NCBI RefSeq assembly: GCF_000721075.1
Contig: NZ_JOEQ01000005.1
Coordinates: 186,001 to 250,000, forward strand
Origin: Streptosporangium amethystogenes
GTDB lineage: Bacteria > Actinomycetota > Actinomycetes > Streptosporangiales > Streptosporangiaceae
Length of the DNA stretch: 64,000 bases
Reading direction: 5' to 3'
Part shown: piece after piece, positions 52,248-61,996 of the stretch
Layout: the number at the start of each line of letters is the position of its first letter
How positions within the stretch are numbered: position 1 is the first letter of the stretch
Program-made: the position numbers and the translations under genes
The notes under the pieces: generated by a model
The model's input: only the letters and a program-made list of their open reading frames with translations
What the model was told of the DNA's origin: nothing
Database searches by the model: none

Positions 52248-55200
52248 CTACTCAGCCAGGACGAGTGGCAGGTACTGGCCGATGTCCTTGGTCTTTCCGA
52301 TGCCGGAAGCCCACTCGATGTAGCCCGTACGGCCGTGCCCGTCGTCGTCGTTGACCAGGAAGGAGAAGTCGACGACCGTGTCCGTGGTGGACACGCCGAT
52401 CAGCTCCTTGGGCAGGGTGACCGCGTAGGCCGTAGTCTTCGCCGCCTTATCCCGGGTGATCACCGCCGTGGCGTCCGTGATCCTTCCGCTTCGACCGGCG
52501 TAGCCGTAGACCGTGGCCGTGCCATCGGTCAGCCGGGCGGCGCCGAACTCGAATCTTTCCTTCGTGGCGAAGGCGAACTGGATCGAGTCCTTGGTCCAGA
52601 GGCTCGTCGCATCGGCGGTCGACGTGTGCACGTCGTCGGTGACGACCGCGTGGATCGTGATGGTGTCGCCCGTGTGGCTCGCCCACATCCGGCCGGAGAG
52701 GTCGGCTGCTCCGGCGATGCCGTCACCTGCCAGGTTGACGACCGTTCCCGACGTGGCCAGATCCGCGACGGGCGGGTTCGCGGTTCCGTCAGGCAGCACG
52801 GGAGCGAGGGCGGTGTTCCCGTTCACGGTACGGGTGATGCCGTCGCTGAACCTGACCTCGGCGCTCATCGGCAGCCGCGTCCACCCGGGCAGGCCAGTCA
52901 CATCGAACGGCAACGTCGCGGACCGGCCCGGCGCGATGTCCAGGCGCTTCCGGAGAGTGACCGGATGTTCTCCTATTCGTGCGGCGACATGTGTCGCGCT
53001 GAGCGTCGTCGACGCGCTCGCGTTGCCAATGACGACCTGAGCACCCGGGGCACCTGCCGTGAAGGCGGGTCGCACATCGACGGACGCGCGATTGTCCACC
53101 ACCGGCACGTCGCCGGTGAGACGCGCGACCACCTCTCCCTTGACCAGCACGTTGATGGTGTACGGCGAGCTCCCCGTCGTGTCCGGCGCCGGGATGCTCA
53201 GCGTCGCCTTGCTCAGCTTCCGTGACACCGACGGCACGAGCACCCTGTGGGCGCCGTCGGGGGTGGCGAACGTGACGGTCACGGGTTCGGCGTTGCGCTG
53301 CGAGCGGCAGTCGACCTTGACCGTGACGTCGATGGACTCTCCCGCAGCGGCCACCGCGGGGTAGCCGGCACGATAGACGAGGGCGGCAGGCCCGCACGGC
53401 TTTCTCAGGACCGGTGGAGGATCCTCCCCGCCGGCGGGCACGCCGGGACTGGTGACCGCTGAGACGGCACCGGAGAGGTAGACCGGGTGCTCCGTCAGCG
53501 CGAGTCGCATGGAGCCGTCTGTGGTGTTCGACACCCCCCAGCGATCGGTCACGGTCACGGCGCCGGCGGCGGTCACGTTCACCGCCTGCGGGCTCGTCGC
53601 CCAGAGAACCCGGGTCGTCGCGCCGGAGGAGTTCGTGAAGAGCGCGGAGTACGCGCCGGAGGCGAGGGCCTCCAGCCTGGTCGGCCGGTATCCGGCGAGC
53701 CGGCGGGTGAGCACGGCGTAGGTCACGTAGGCCGGTTTGGGCGCCGCGACGGACTGGCCGCTGTTGATGTCGCGAAGCAAGCCGTACCTGCATTCCTTGT
53801 CGTCGGCGTTCACGCAGTCGTCGAGGAAGTCGTACCAGTACTCACGGGTGACGCCCGTCTGGATGTTGAGCACTAGGTCCCGGACGAGGTAGTCGGCCTG
53901 CTGTGCTTCGCTCACCCCAGCGTTCGCGGTGTTCCACCCGGTCTCGCTGAGCCACAGCGGCTTGTCCTGCCCGTTGTTGTACTGCCGGATCAGTGCGCGC
54001 AGCGAGGCCAGTTGGGGCGCGGTGACACCCTCCGGCGCCGCGTTGCGCGCGTAGGTGTGGACGCTGACGGCGTCGACGTAGTCGAGGCCGCCCAGCTCGA
54101 ACAGCCGCTTCAGCCACGCGAGGTCGACGCCGGCGAGCACGGGACCGGCGACCACGGCGCCCGGCACCGCGGCGTGGATCGCCTCGGAGGTGGGCTTGAG
54201 CAGTTGCAGGTAGCAGTCGGCCGTCGTGCCGCAGGCGCCGTCGTTGAAGCCGGTGCCGTTGTACTCGTTGTAAACCTCGTAGTCGGCGGCCGTGCCGAAC
54301 TGCTGGGCGACGAAACGGGCGTACGCGGCGAAGGCCGCGATTCCCTCCGGAGTGCTGGGGGTCTTGCCCCCGTCATAGAGCGTGTTCCGGTAGTTGAGGA
54401 TGACCAGCGGCCGCAGGCCCATCGACACGATCTTGTCGAACCTCTCCTGGATGAGCGTGGGGATCGCGTAGACCCCCTTGGCCTTCTCCACGGAGCTCCA
54501 CGAGACGTCGAAGCGCACGTAGGAGACTCCGAGCTCGTCCATGGTCGGCAGCTGGTTCAAATTGAGCGCCGCGGCGTGCCAGGCAATGCCGAAGGGGCTG
54601 CCGACGTTCTGCGCGTTGTCGTTTTGCGGCGGGAGGACGGCGAACGACGTCCTTCGAGTGATCGGGTCGGAACCTGCGGTCGTCAGTTCGAGCCCGTAGT
54701 AGCCGTTGCCGAGGCCGGGGAGGGCCAGGGCGCCGACGCCCCCGCTGATCGCCGTGGTGCCGCTGCGCACGGCTTGCCCGGCCACGTCGGTCACCTTCCA
54801 GTCGATGCTGGGCCGGTTACTCGTCATGGTGATCGAAGCGGGGCCGGTGGTGAAGACGAGGTCCGGGTTGGTGATGCTGAGCTCGGCGGGGATGACCGGC
54901 GGGACCGTCGTGTACTGCTCGAAGCCGGGGTTGGCGGCCAGGTTGGCCGACGAGCCTGGCGCGGTGATCGTCAGGTCGTCCAGCCAGAGGGCGCCGGCGT
55001 CCTGGAGCAGCAGGCGCAGGGCGAGACTGCTCTGCGTGGCCGTCGTGGTGTAGCTCCAGGTGAACCGTGTCCAGTCATAGCTGCCGGCCGGGAACGACTG
55101 CCGCACGCTCCAGTCCGGGCTCAGCACGAACTGGGCGGCCGAACCGGAGGGCAGGCCGCCCGCCTTCACCCAGGCGCTGAACTGGTAGGTGGTCGACGGC

Positions 55201-55466
55201 GCGAGGGTGACGGCCTGCACGATGCCGCCGTAGACGTTCGAGGCCTTCGGCGTGGCGTTGACCACCTTCACCGCGGCCGCGCCGCCGTGCGGGGTCTGCG
55301 TGTCGGCCGTGACCGTGAGGTCGGTGCCTCCGGTCGCGTATTGTGTCCACGACGCGAAGGTGTGCGAATCGGCCGTGCCGGCGGAAGCCGTGGCCGTGGA
55401 TCCGCCCCAGGCCAGCACCGCGGCGGCCAGGGCGGCGAGTAAACGTGGCGATGTCATGGTCGTCAC
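52248..55466 (-). CDS. Secreted clan-A glycoside hydrolase with sugar-binding tail (paralogue 2)
   Basis: 1072 residues. Signal peptide (about 1-29), jelly-roll domain (about 33-190), beta-domain (about 195-275), TIM barrel (about 285-590) with acid/base E401 in YNEYNGTGF and nucleophile E508 in LSETGWNT. It carries the same LNYRNTLYDGGKTPSTPEG, FNDGACGTTADCYLQLLKP and DYLVRDLVLN landmarks as paralogue 1. The C-terminus (about 880-1072) is CBM9-like with WTKDSIQFAFA and DFSFLVNDDDG. It lies 3 bp after the gene at 55470-58625 and is surely co-transcribed with it and importer 3. Confidence 0.88.
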   Translation of the reverse strand: MTTMTSPRLLAALAAAVLAWGGSTATASAGTADSHTFASWTQYATGGTDLTVTADTQTPHGGAAAVKVVNATPKASNVYGGIVQAVTLAPSTTYQFSAWVKAGGLPSGSAAQFVLSPDWSVRQSFPAGSYDWTRFTWSYTTTATQSSLALRLLLQDAGALWLDDLTITAPGSSANLAANPGFEQYTTVPPVIPAELSITNPDLVFTTGPASITMTSNRPSIDWKVTDVAGQAVRSGTTAISGGVGALALPGLGNGYYGLELTTAGSDPITRRTSFAVLPPQNDNAQNVGSPFGIAWHAAALNLNQLPTMDELGVSYVRFDVSWSSVEKAKGVYAIPTLIQERFDKIVSMGLRPLVILNYRNTLYDGGKTPSTPEGIAAFAAYARFVAQQFGTAADYEVYNEYNGTGFNDGACGTTADCYLQLLKPTSEAIHAAVPGAVVAGPVLAGVDLAWLKRLFELGGLDYVDAVSVHTYARNAAPEGVTAPQLASLRALIRQYNNGQDKPLWLSETGWNTANAGVSEAQQADYLVRDLVLNIQTGVTREYWYDFLDDCVNADDKECRYGLLRDINSGQSVAAPKPAYVTYAVLTRRLAGYRPTRLEALASGAYSALFTNSSGATTRVLWATSPQAVNVTAAGAVTVTDRWGVSNTTDGSMRLALTEHPVYLSGAVSAVTSPGVPAGGEDPPPVLRKPCGPAALVYRAGYPAVAAAGESIDVTVKVDCRSQRNAEPVTVTFATPDGAHRVLVPSVSRKLSKATLSIPAPDTTGSSPYTINVLVKGEVVARLTGDVPVVDNRASVDVRPAFTAGAPGAQVVIGNASASTTLSATHVAARIGEHPVTLRKRLDIAPGRSATLPFDVTGLPGWTRLPMSAEVRFSDGITRTVNGNTALAPVLPDGTANPPVADLATSGTVVNLAGDGIAGAADLSGRMWASHTGDTITIHAVVTDDVHTSTADATSLWTKDSIQFAFATKERFEFGAARLTDGTATVYGYAGRSGRITDATAVITRDKAAKTTAYAVTLPKELIGVSTTDTVVDFSFLVNDDDGHGRTGYIEWASGIGKTKDIGQYLPLVLAE

Positions 55467-55469
55467 CCT

Positions 55470-58400
55470 TCAGAGCCCGCTGGTGAGTCGCACGGGGAAG
55501 TGCTGGCTGGTGTCCTTGGTGTGGCCGATGCCGGACGACCACTCCAGGTAGCCCTTCCTGCCGGCACCGTCGTCGTCGTTCACCAGCAGGGACAGCGCGA
55601 ACATCCCTGTGGGCGGCCCGTTGAGTCCCAGGCTCTGCCACGGCAGGACGACGTCGTAGGTGGTCGTCATGCCCGCCCTGGTCACCGTGAGCCGTTCCGT
55701 GGGCGTCGACCCGGGGATCGCGATCCCGAAGGCCGCGAACGTGTAGGCGGCCGGCCCGCCAGGCGTCAGCGCCAGGCCGATCTCGGTCCGCTCCGTCGAG
55801 GCGCCGGGCAGCGCGGGCGAGAGGGAGAGCTGGATGGAGTCGCCGTTGTACAGGTTGCCAGCCGGGTTCTTCTGGGTGAACACGTCGTCCTCGACCGTGG
55901 CCTGGACCCTCAGTCCCGTCGCGGTCTCGGTGATCTTCACCGGGCCGCTGAGGTCGGCGGCCCCGCCCCAGTCCGCGGTGTAGCGGAACCACTTCGCGTC
56001 GGTGGACAGGTCGATCGGCGCGACCGCGGTGGCGCTGTCGGGCTCGATGGGACCGGCGCCGACGGATTGCCGGAGGGACAGGTCCGCGCGGCCCTGCAGG
56101 CCGACCGACACGTCGAGGTAGCCCTGCTCCCACACGCGCAGCGACGGGAGCGGGATGGTGTGCTCGGCCTGCTTTCCCGGCTGCAGCGTGGTGGTGTCGG
56201 CGATCGTGCCCGACTGCTTGCCGAGCGTCCAGGTGAGGCCGTCGAGGGTCACCGGGGTCTTGCGCGAGGTGTTGGTCAGGGTGACGGACGCCTCGCCCCG
56301 GTAGCCGCCGTCGCGGACGAGGTCGACCCCGACGGCGGCGACGACCGGGGTGGTGATCCTGATCGTCGGTGTCGCCAGGCGCGCCAGCTTATCGGCCCCG
56401 GCGGAGGCCCAGCCGGTGACCCAGCTCGCTTTGCCGCCCGCGGGGGTGGGGACGTCGAAGACGGCCTCGCCGGTGCCGCAGCCCCTGACCTTGACGTCGC
56501 GGCGCTGCCCTTCCAGGGTGATCGCCACCTTGGCGGGGATCGCGCGGCAGTTCTGGCCGGTGCGGTCGACAGCCGCGTGGACCTCGATGCTCTCGCCGTC
56601 GGCGACGGTCGCCGTGGTCTTCAGCGTGATCGCGGGAGCGGGGGCGACCGTGAGGGAGTCGACCTGGCCGCGGACGTAGACCGGGTGCTCGGTCAGCGTC
56701 ACTTCGACGGCGCCCGCGTGCGGGGTCAGCGTGGTCCGCACGCCGTACTGGTCGGTGAGCGTGAGCGGCTGGCCGGTGCGCAGGGTCACGGTCTTGGGAC
56801 TGTTCGGCGCCCACATGACGCGGTTGAGGTCGTCCACCGCGTTCTTGAAAGGGAAGGAGTAGGTCGTCGCGTCCAGGGTGTCCCGCTTGGTGATAGTGCG
56901 CCCGGCGAGTTCGGCCGCCATCACCGCCTGCGCGACGGCGGCGGGCTTGGGCTCGGCGGCGTAGCGGGCTGTCGCGCGCCGTACCTCGAAGACGCCGAAG
57001 TTGTGCTCCTGGTTGTTCGGGTCGGTGCCGTCGTCGCGGGCGTCGTACCAGTAGAGCCGGTCGGCGCCGCCGGCCAAGGAGAGCACCGCTGAGCGCACCA
57101 GGTAGTCGGCCTGCATGGCGTCGGTCGTGCCGCCCGCGGTGTGGGTCGGCCAGCCGTACTCGGTGAGCCACAGCGGGAGCGGGCGGCCGGCGGCGTCGTC
57201 GATGGTCTGGCTCAGCGACGCCATCTGGGTGTCCATCCCCTCGGGCGGGGTGGGGTGGCGGTACGGGTGGACGGACACCGCGTCCAGTACGGCGGCGCCG
57301 CCCAGTTCGAGCACCTGGCGCACGTAGTCGGCCGAGGCGCCGGAGATCGCCGGGCCCACGAGCTGGGCCTGCGGGTTCTGCGGGTCGACCCGGTCGGCGG
57401 CGGCCTGGAGGAGCTGGGCGTAGCAGGCGGGCGTGCGCCCGCAGAGGCCGTCGTTGAAGTTGATGTTGAACTCGTTGTAGACCTCGGTCGCCTGCGTGTA
57501 GCTCTTGAAGTGCTGGTTGACGGTGGCCGTGAAGCGTCCGTAGGCGGCCAGGCCCTCAGGCGAGCTCGGCGTGCGGTTGCCGTCGTAGAGCGGGTTGCGG
57601 TAGCTGGAGATCGGCAGCGGCTCGATGCCGGCGGCGTGCAATGCGGCGAACCCGCCGTCGTACCGGTCGAAGGTGTAGACGCCCTGCTGCTTCTCGACGG
57701 CAGACCAGGACACGTCGTTGCGCGAGTGGGTGTAGCCGATGCGCGCGATGCCGTCGATGAGCTCCTGCTCGTAGCCGTGCAGCCCGACCCCGAACGGCGA
57801 GTCGGCCGCGGCGGCGGGCATCGGCGGCACGATGCCGAAGCTCGCGCTCAACGTGCCCGACACGAACGTGTAGAAGCCGTTGGGCAGCGAGGCGAGGTTC
57901 ACCACGCTGCTCCCCCCGGTGAAGGTGGCCGTCCCGCTCGCCACCTGGGTCCCGCGCACATCCCGTACGGCCCAGCCTGCGGGATCGGGGTTCTGGGCGT
58001 CGGTGAACAGCTCGAGCGAGGCCGTGCCGGGATCGAAGAGCAAGGAGTCGTTCATGACCCCGAAGTAGGTGGAGTGCTGCTCGAACCCGGCGTTGGCCAG
58101 CAGGTTCTGCCCGCTGCCGTCCTCGGTCATGGTCAAGTCGTCAAGGCGCACGCCAGGCGTCACGTCCTGCGACACGAGGCGGAGCGAGAAGCTGGTCTGC
58201 GTGGCCAGGGTCGTGTAGGTCCACGAGACCTGACGCCAGTCGTAGACGCCCATCGGGAAGTTGTAGCGCTGGGTGGTGTCGGGGCTGAGCACGGCCTGTA
58301 GTGCGGCCGTCTTCGACAGGCCCTCCGAGGCGATCCAGGCGGTGAACCGGTAGAGGGTGCCCGGCTTGACCGGCACCGTCTGAGCGATCTGCCCGAAGGT

Positions 58401-58625
58401 GTCCGGGCTGCTCGGCGTCTGGTTCACGATCCGCAGCGCCGACCCGGTGTGCCCCTGGGGCGTGGCGGTGAAGGCGACCTCGGCGGAGCCGTTCCTGCTG
58501 ATGCTCCACGCGTCGAAGGTGTTGGAGTACGGGAGCCGAGTGTCGGCGAGAGCGGCGGTGCCGCTCCAGACCAGCACCACGGAGATCAGGGCAGCGAGCA
58601 CGCGACGGGTTAACTGTGGGTTCAT
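55470..58625 (-). CDS. Secreted clan-A glycoside hydrolase with sugar-binding tail (paralogue 3)
   Basis: 1051 residues, same domain order as paralogues 1 and 2: signal peptide (about 1-28), jelly-roll, beta-domain, barrel with acid/base E385 in YNEFNINF and nucleophile E489 in LTEYGWPTH, beta-domain with DQYGVRTTLTPHAG, and CBM9-like tail ending SLLVNDDDGAGRKGYLEW. The barrel keeps SSYRNPLYDGNRTPSSPEG. It starts 4 bp after the permease stop. Extracellular breakdown of a polysaccharide whose products feed importer 3 is the likely role. Confidence 0.88.
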   Translation of the reverse strand: MNPQLTRRVLAALISVVLVWSGTAALADTRLPYSNTFDAWSISRNGSAEVAFTATPQGHTGSALRIVNQTPSSPDTFGQIAQTVPVKPGTLYRFTAWIASEGLSKTAALQAVLSPDTTQRYNFPMGVYDWRQVSWTYTTLATQTSFSLRLVSQDVTPGVRLDDLTMTEDGSGQNLLANAGFEQHSTYFGVMNDSLLFDPGTASLELFTDAQNPDPAGWAVRDVRGTQVASGTATFTGGSSVVNLASLPNGFYTFVSGTLSASFGIVPPMPAAAADSPFGVGLHGYEQELIDGIARIGYTHSRNDVSWSAVEKQQGVYTFDRYDGGFAALHAAGIEPLPISSYRNPLYDGNRTPSSPEGLAAYGRFTATVNQHFKSYTQATEVYNEFNINFNDGLCGRTPACYAQLLQAAADRVDPQNPQAQLVGPAISGASADYVRQVLELGGAAVLDAVSVHPYRHPTPPEGMDTQMASLSQTIDDAAGRPLPLWLTEYGWPTHTAGGTTDAMQADYLVRSAVLSLAGGADRLYWYDARDDGTDPNNQEHNFGVFEVRRATARYAAEPKPAAVAQAVMAAELAGRTITKRDTLDATTYSFPFKNAVDDLNRVMWAPNSPKTVTLRTGQPLTLTDQYGVRTTLTPHAGAVEVTLTEHPVYVRGQVDSLTVAPAPAITLKTTATVADGESIEVHAAVDRTGQNCRAIPAKVAITLEGQRRDVKVRGCGTGEAVFDVPTPAGGKASWVTGWASAGADKLARLATPTIRITTPVVAAVGVDLVRDGGYRGEASVTLTNTSRKTPVTLDGLTWTLGKQSGTIADTTTLQPGKQAEHTIPLPSLRVWEQGYLDVSVGLQGRADLSLRQSVGAGPIEPDSATAVAPIDLSTDAKWFRYTADWGGAADLSGPVKITETATGLRVQATVEDDVFTQKNPAGNLYNGDSIQLSLSPALPGASTERTEIGLALTPGGPAAYTFAAFGIAIPGSTPTERLTVTRAGMTTTYDVVLPWQSLGLNGPPTGMFALSLLVNDDDGAGRKGYLEWSSGIGHTKDTSQHFPVRLTSGL

Positions 58626-58629
58626 CGGG

Positions 58630-59508
58630 TCACCCCTTTACGGCGCCGGCCCGGCCGGCGCTGCGGAGGAACTGCTTCTGGAACAGGAGGAAGAAGACCA
58701 GCGGAAGGATCACCGCGATGAACATGGCGGCGATGAGCGTGCTGGTCTCCGCGGTGGCCGAGATCTTGTAGAGCACCACGGACAGCGGCTGCAGATCGGG
58801 TGAGGGCAGCACGAGGAGCGGCCAGAGGAACTCCTTCCAGGCCGACACCAGCGTGAGCAGGGAGACGACGGCGATGATCGGCCGCGACATCGGCAGCACG
58901 ATGCGCCAGAACACGTCGAAGGAATTGGCCCCGTCGACCTTGGCCGCCTCGAAGACCTCCTTCGGCAACTCGGCAAAGAAGTTCTTCACCAGCAGCACGT
59001 TGAAGGCGTGCGCGGCGGCGGGCAGCCACACGGCCCAGTAGCTGTTGATCAGGTTGGCCCCGAGGCCAGGCACGTCGATCACGGTCAGGTACAGCGACAC
59101 GAGGGAGACGACACCGGGGATGAACAGCGTGGCCATCACCGCGGCCGAGACCGCTCCCGCGTACCTCGGCCGCAGGATCGCCAGCGAGTAGCCGCCGGTC
59201 AACGCGACGAGCAGGCCGAAGAACCAGTTTCCCGCCGCGATGTAGACCGTGTTGGCCAAGGCGCGCCCGATGTCCATGCCGTTCCAGGCCTCGGCGAGGT
59301 TGCCCCACCGGATCCCGCTGGGCCACCAGCCGAACGGGTCGCGCAGGATGTCCTGCGAGGTCGACACCGCCGACTTGGCCAGCCAGAGGATTGGCCCCGC
59401 CGCGACGATCGCGAGGCAGGCGAGCACGGCGGCGATCAGCCCCGTGAACACCACGCGGGTCACTGGCTGGCGGCGCTCGCCGGTGGACAGGATTCCACGC
59501 TCGTTCAT
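58630..59508 (-). CDS. Sugar ABC transporter permease (importer 3, MalG-like)
   Basis: 292 residues, ATG in an ATGA overlap with the upstream permease. Six membrane segments and the loop FEAAKVDGANSFDVFWRIVLP. Paralogous to 36014-36886, with shared LYLTV-D-P, WAVWLP-AAHAF and SAWKEFLWP segments. It forms half of the inner-membrane channel. Confidence 0.92.
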   Translation of the reverse strand: MNERGILSTGERRQPVTRVVFTGLIAAVLACLAIVAAGPILWLAKSAVSTSQDILRDPFGWWPSGIRWGNLAEAWNGMDIGRALANTVYIAAGNWFFGLLVALTGGYSLAILRPRYAGAVSAAVMATLFIPGVVSLVSLYLTVIDVPGLGANLINSYWAVWLPAAAHAFNVLLVKNFFAELPKEVFEAAKVDGANSFDVFWRIVLPMSRPIIAVVSLLTLVSAWKEFLWPLLVLPSPDLQPLSVVLYKISATAETSTLIAAMFIAVILPLVFFLLFQKQFLRSAGRAGAVKG

Positions 59509-60413
59509 GAGGGTTTCCACTCCCTCGTCGCCCGCAGGTACACCGCGGACAGGGCGGTGAGGAAGACGGCGAGCATCAGGCTCAGCGCCGTCGCCTTGCC
59601 GAAGTCGCCGACCACGAACGCGTACTTGAAGATCAGCATGAGCAGCGTGATCGTGCTGTTGTCCGGCCCGCCGCCGGTCATGACGTAGGGCTCGGTGAAC
59701 ACCTGGAAGGTGCCGATCACCTGGAGGATCAGCATGAGCAGGATGACGGAGCGCAGCTGCGGCAGCGTGATGTGCCAGACCCGCCGCAACACCCCGGCGC
59801 CGTCGAGTTCGGCCGCCTCGTAGAGCTCGGGTGGCACCGACATCAGCGCGGCGACGTAGATGATCGTTGTCGTGCCGAAGCCCGCCCAGGTCGCCTGGAC
59901 GACGATGCTGGGCATCGCCGTCTCGGCGCTTTGCAGCCAGGGAAAGGGTCCCAGCCCGGCCCAGCCGGCCACGGTGTTGAGCAGGCCGTGCTCGCTCGGG
60001 TCGTACAGCTGCTTCCACAGCAGCACCGCCACCACCGGGGGGATGATGATCGGGATGTAGACGAGCACGCTGGTGATGGTCCTGGTACGGCGGAGCTCCC
60101 CGATGAACACGGCGAGCAGCACCGGCACGGGGAAGCCGATGACCAGGGCCAGCAGCGTGAACCACGCGGTGTTCCAGGCCGCGGTGACGAGCAGCGGGTC
60201 GGCGAGCACGCGGCTGAAGTTGCGCAGCCCGACCCAGGCGGGATCGGCGACCAGGTTGGTGCGCTGGAAGCTGAGGACCAGGCTCCGCAGGATCGGCCAC
60301 CAGGCGAAGAGGCCGAACACGATCAGCAGCGGGGTGGTGAAGAGCAGCTTTCCCGCGCCGCCGTGCCGTACCCACCTGGTCATCGCGCCCTGGAGGGTGT
60401 CACTGCGTGGCAT
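59505..60413 (-). CDS. Sugar ABC transporter permease (importer 3, MalF-like)
   Basis: 302 residues, start overlapping the binding-protein stop by 14 bp. Six membrane segments, EAA loop YEAAELDGAGVLRRVWHITLP. Paralogue of 35088-36017. No ATPase gene is encoded in the operon, so it presumably shares an MsiK-like ATPase from elsewhere. Confidence 0.92.
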   Translation of the reverse strand: MPRSDTLQGAMTRWVRHGGAGKLLFTTPLLIVFGLFAWWPILRSLVLSFQRTNLVADPAWVGLRNFSRVLADPLLVTAAWNTAWFTLLALVIGFPVPVLLAVFIGELRRTRTITSVLVYIPIIIPPVVAVLLWKQLYDPSEHGLLNTVAGWAGLGPFPWLQSAETAMPSIVVQATWAGFGTTTIIYVAALMSVPPELYEAAELDGAGVLRRVWHITLPQLRSVILLMLILQVIGTFQVFTEPYVMTGGGPDNSTITLLMLIFKYAFVVGDFGKATALSLMLAVFLTALSAVYLRATREWKPS

Positions 60414-61779
60414 CGATCAGCGCCTGCGCGTCCGTCTGGAGCTGGGTGAGCGCCGCGTCGACGTCGGCGTCCTGCTTCGTGAGCACCTGCTGGGTCACGG
60501 CGTCGAGCAGCGCGTAGGTCTCCTGCGCTGCCACGGGAGGCTCGCCAAGGATCGGGAGGGTGCCGAGGCTGGCGAAGTACGCCTTGTAGTTGGCCCGGTC
60601 GACGTTGACGTAGCCGGAGACCCAGGACAGATAGCGGTCGTAGATCTCCGGCGAGAACAGCGGCACCTCGGGGGCGCCCACGGGCAGGCCACCCGCCTTG
60701 GAGGTCTCGGCCCACTCGACCGCCGCCTGCTTGTCGAGGAAGCGGCCCAGGTAGCGGAACTTCACCCACTCCAGCGCGGCGGCCGCCTCACTGGCGCTGG
60801 CCTTGGGGCTGGCGACGGCGATGTCGCCGCCGCCCAGGCTGCCGATGCCGGAGGCCGACTGCGGCAGCGGCGCGATCCCCAGGTCGGAACCGGGCATGTC
60901 GCGGTTGCCGACGAGGTCGCGGTAGAGGTCGGCGCCGAGCACGGTCTGCCCGATCCGCCCGGCGGCGATCGCGTTGCGCATGTCGTCCTGGCTCATCAGG
61001 AAGTTCTTGCCTGCGGCCTGGTCGGTCCACCGCACGTCGTGCAGGAACGTCAGCGCGTCCTTCACGCCGCCGGCGTTGATCGTGGCCTTGACGGTGTCGC
61101 CTTCGCGCTGCTGGATGGCGCTGCCGTTGGCGTAGGCCATCGTGGTGAGGATCCAGCCGCCGGAGTTGGTCGTCGTCGCGATCATGAAGCCTGCCGCGTC
61201 GCTCGCCCTGCTGATCGCCTTGGCGTTCTCGCGCACCTGGTCCCAGGTCTTCGGCGGGGCGTCGGGGTCGAGGCCTGCCTTCTTGTACAGCGCCCTGTTG
61301 TAGATGAGGGCCATCGTGTAGGCGGCGGAGACGACGCCGAAGGTGCGGCCTTCGGCGTTCTGCGTCTGCTTGGCGACGGCCGGGTTGAGCTTCGAGAGCA
61401 TCACGTCGCCCTTGACGAGGTCGGTGATGTCGCGCACCTGGCCGTTGAGGGCGAGCTGCTGGATGTTGGTGTACGGCACCTGCATCGTGGTCGGCATCGA
61501 GCCGCCGGCGACGAGGGCGGCGAACGTCTGCGGGTCGAATTTGGTCTCCTCGCCGACCACAGTGACGTTCGGATGGAGCTTCTGGAAGGTCGCGACCTGC
61601 TTGTTGAACAGGGCGAGGTTGTCAGGGTTGTCCTTGGTGGGCATGTTGCCGACGTGGATCGTCACCTTGGCGTTCGGGTCTGCCTCGGTGCCGGGCCGGC
61701 CGGACGAACACGCACCGGCGGTGAGAGCTATGATTCCGGCCATCGCGAAACTGGCGAACCGATTTTTTTGATGCAGCAT
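60400..61779 (-). CDS. Sugar ABC transporter substrate-binding lipoprotein (importer 3)
   Basis: 459 residues from the ATG at 61779 (AAAGGGG upstream). Using the longer frame would bury the signal peptide. Lipobox TAGAC, lipidated C24. The binding domain includes HVGNMPTKDNPDNL, TMQVPYTNIQQL, KKAGLDPDAPPKTW and GGWILTTMAYANGS. First gene of the importer 3/paralogues 2-3 operon, divergent from the LacI gene at 61997 across a strong palindrome. Confidence 0.92.
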   Translation of the reverse strand: MLHQKNRFASFAMAGIIALTAGACSSGRPGTEADPNAKVTIHVGNMPTKDNPDNLALFNKQVATFQKLHPNVTVVGEETKFDPQTFAALVAGGSMPTTMQVPYTNIQQLALNGQVRDITDLVKGDVMLSKLNPAVAKQTQNAEGRTFGVVSAAYTMALIYNRALYKKAGLDPDAPPKTWDQVRENAKAISRASDAAGFMIATTTNSGGWILTTMAYANGSAIQQREGDTVKATINAGGVKDALTFLHDVRWTDQAAGKNFLMSQDDMRNAIAAGRIGQTVLGADLYRDLVGNRDMPGSDLGIAPLPQSASGIGSLGGGDIAVASPKASASEAAAALEWVKFRYLGRFLDKQAAVEWAETSKAGGLPVGAPEVPLFSPEIYDRYLSWVSGYVNVDRANYKAYFASLGTLPILGEPPVAAQETYALLDAVTQQVLTKQDADVDAALTQLQTDAQALIDATQ

Positions 61780-61891
61780 GACGAACCCCTTTTTGCGGGC
61801 ATGGTGGCGCAAACGGCGGTCACGCTCGGGCGTTGTCGTGACCGCGGCGCTCACGCGGGCAGCAGTGGCGTGCCGGCGAGTTTCGTGGCAG

Positions 61892-61944
61892 TGGTCAACC
61901 GTTTGACCATCGTCATGGTCTTGTCGTTCCTGCTACTTTGTCAA
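61892..61944 (-). promoter_or_regulatory. Importer 3 promoter with LacI-type operator
   Basis: On the minus strand a perfect -35 TTGACA lies at 61944-61939; the -10 is not clear. TGGTCAACCGTTTGACCA at 61892-61909 has perfect 7-bp arms (TGGTCAA/TTGACCA) around CCGT, sited about where transcription would start. It is within 90 bp of the divergent LacI gene. TGATTTAACCTGTTATCA (61960-61977) is a second, weaker symmetric sequence. Confidence 0.6.
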
Positions 61945-61996
61945 GTATCCGGAGAAACATGATTTAACCTGTTATCACCGAGATGGAAAGGAACTC

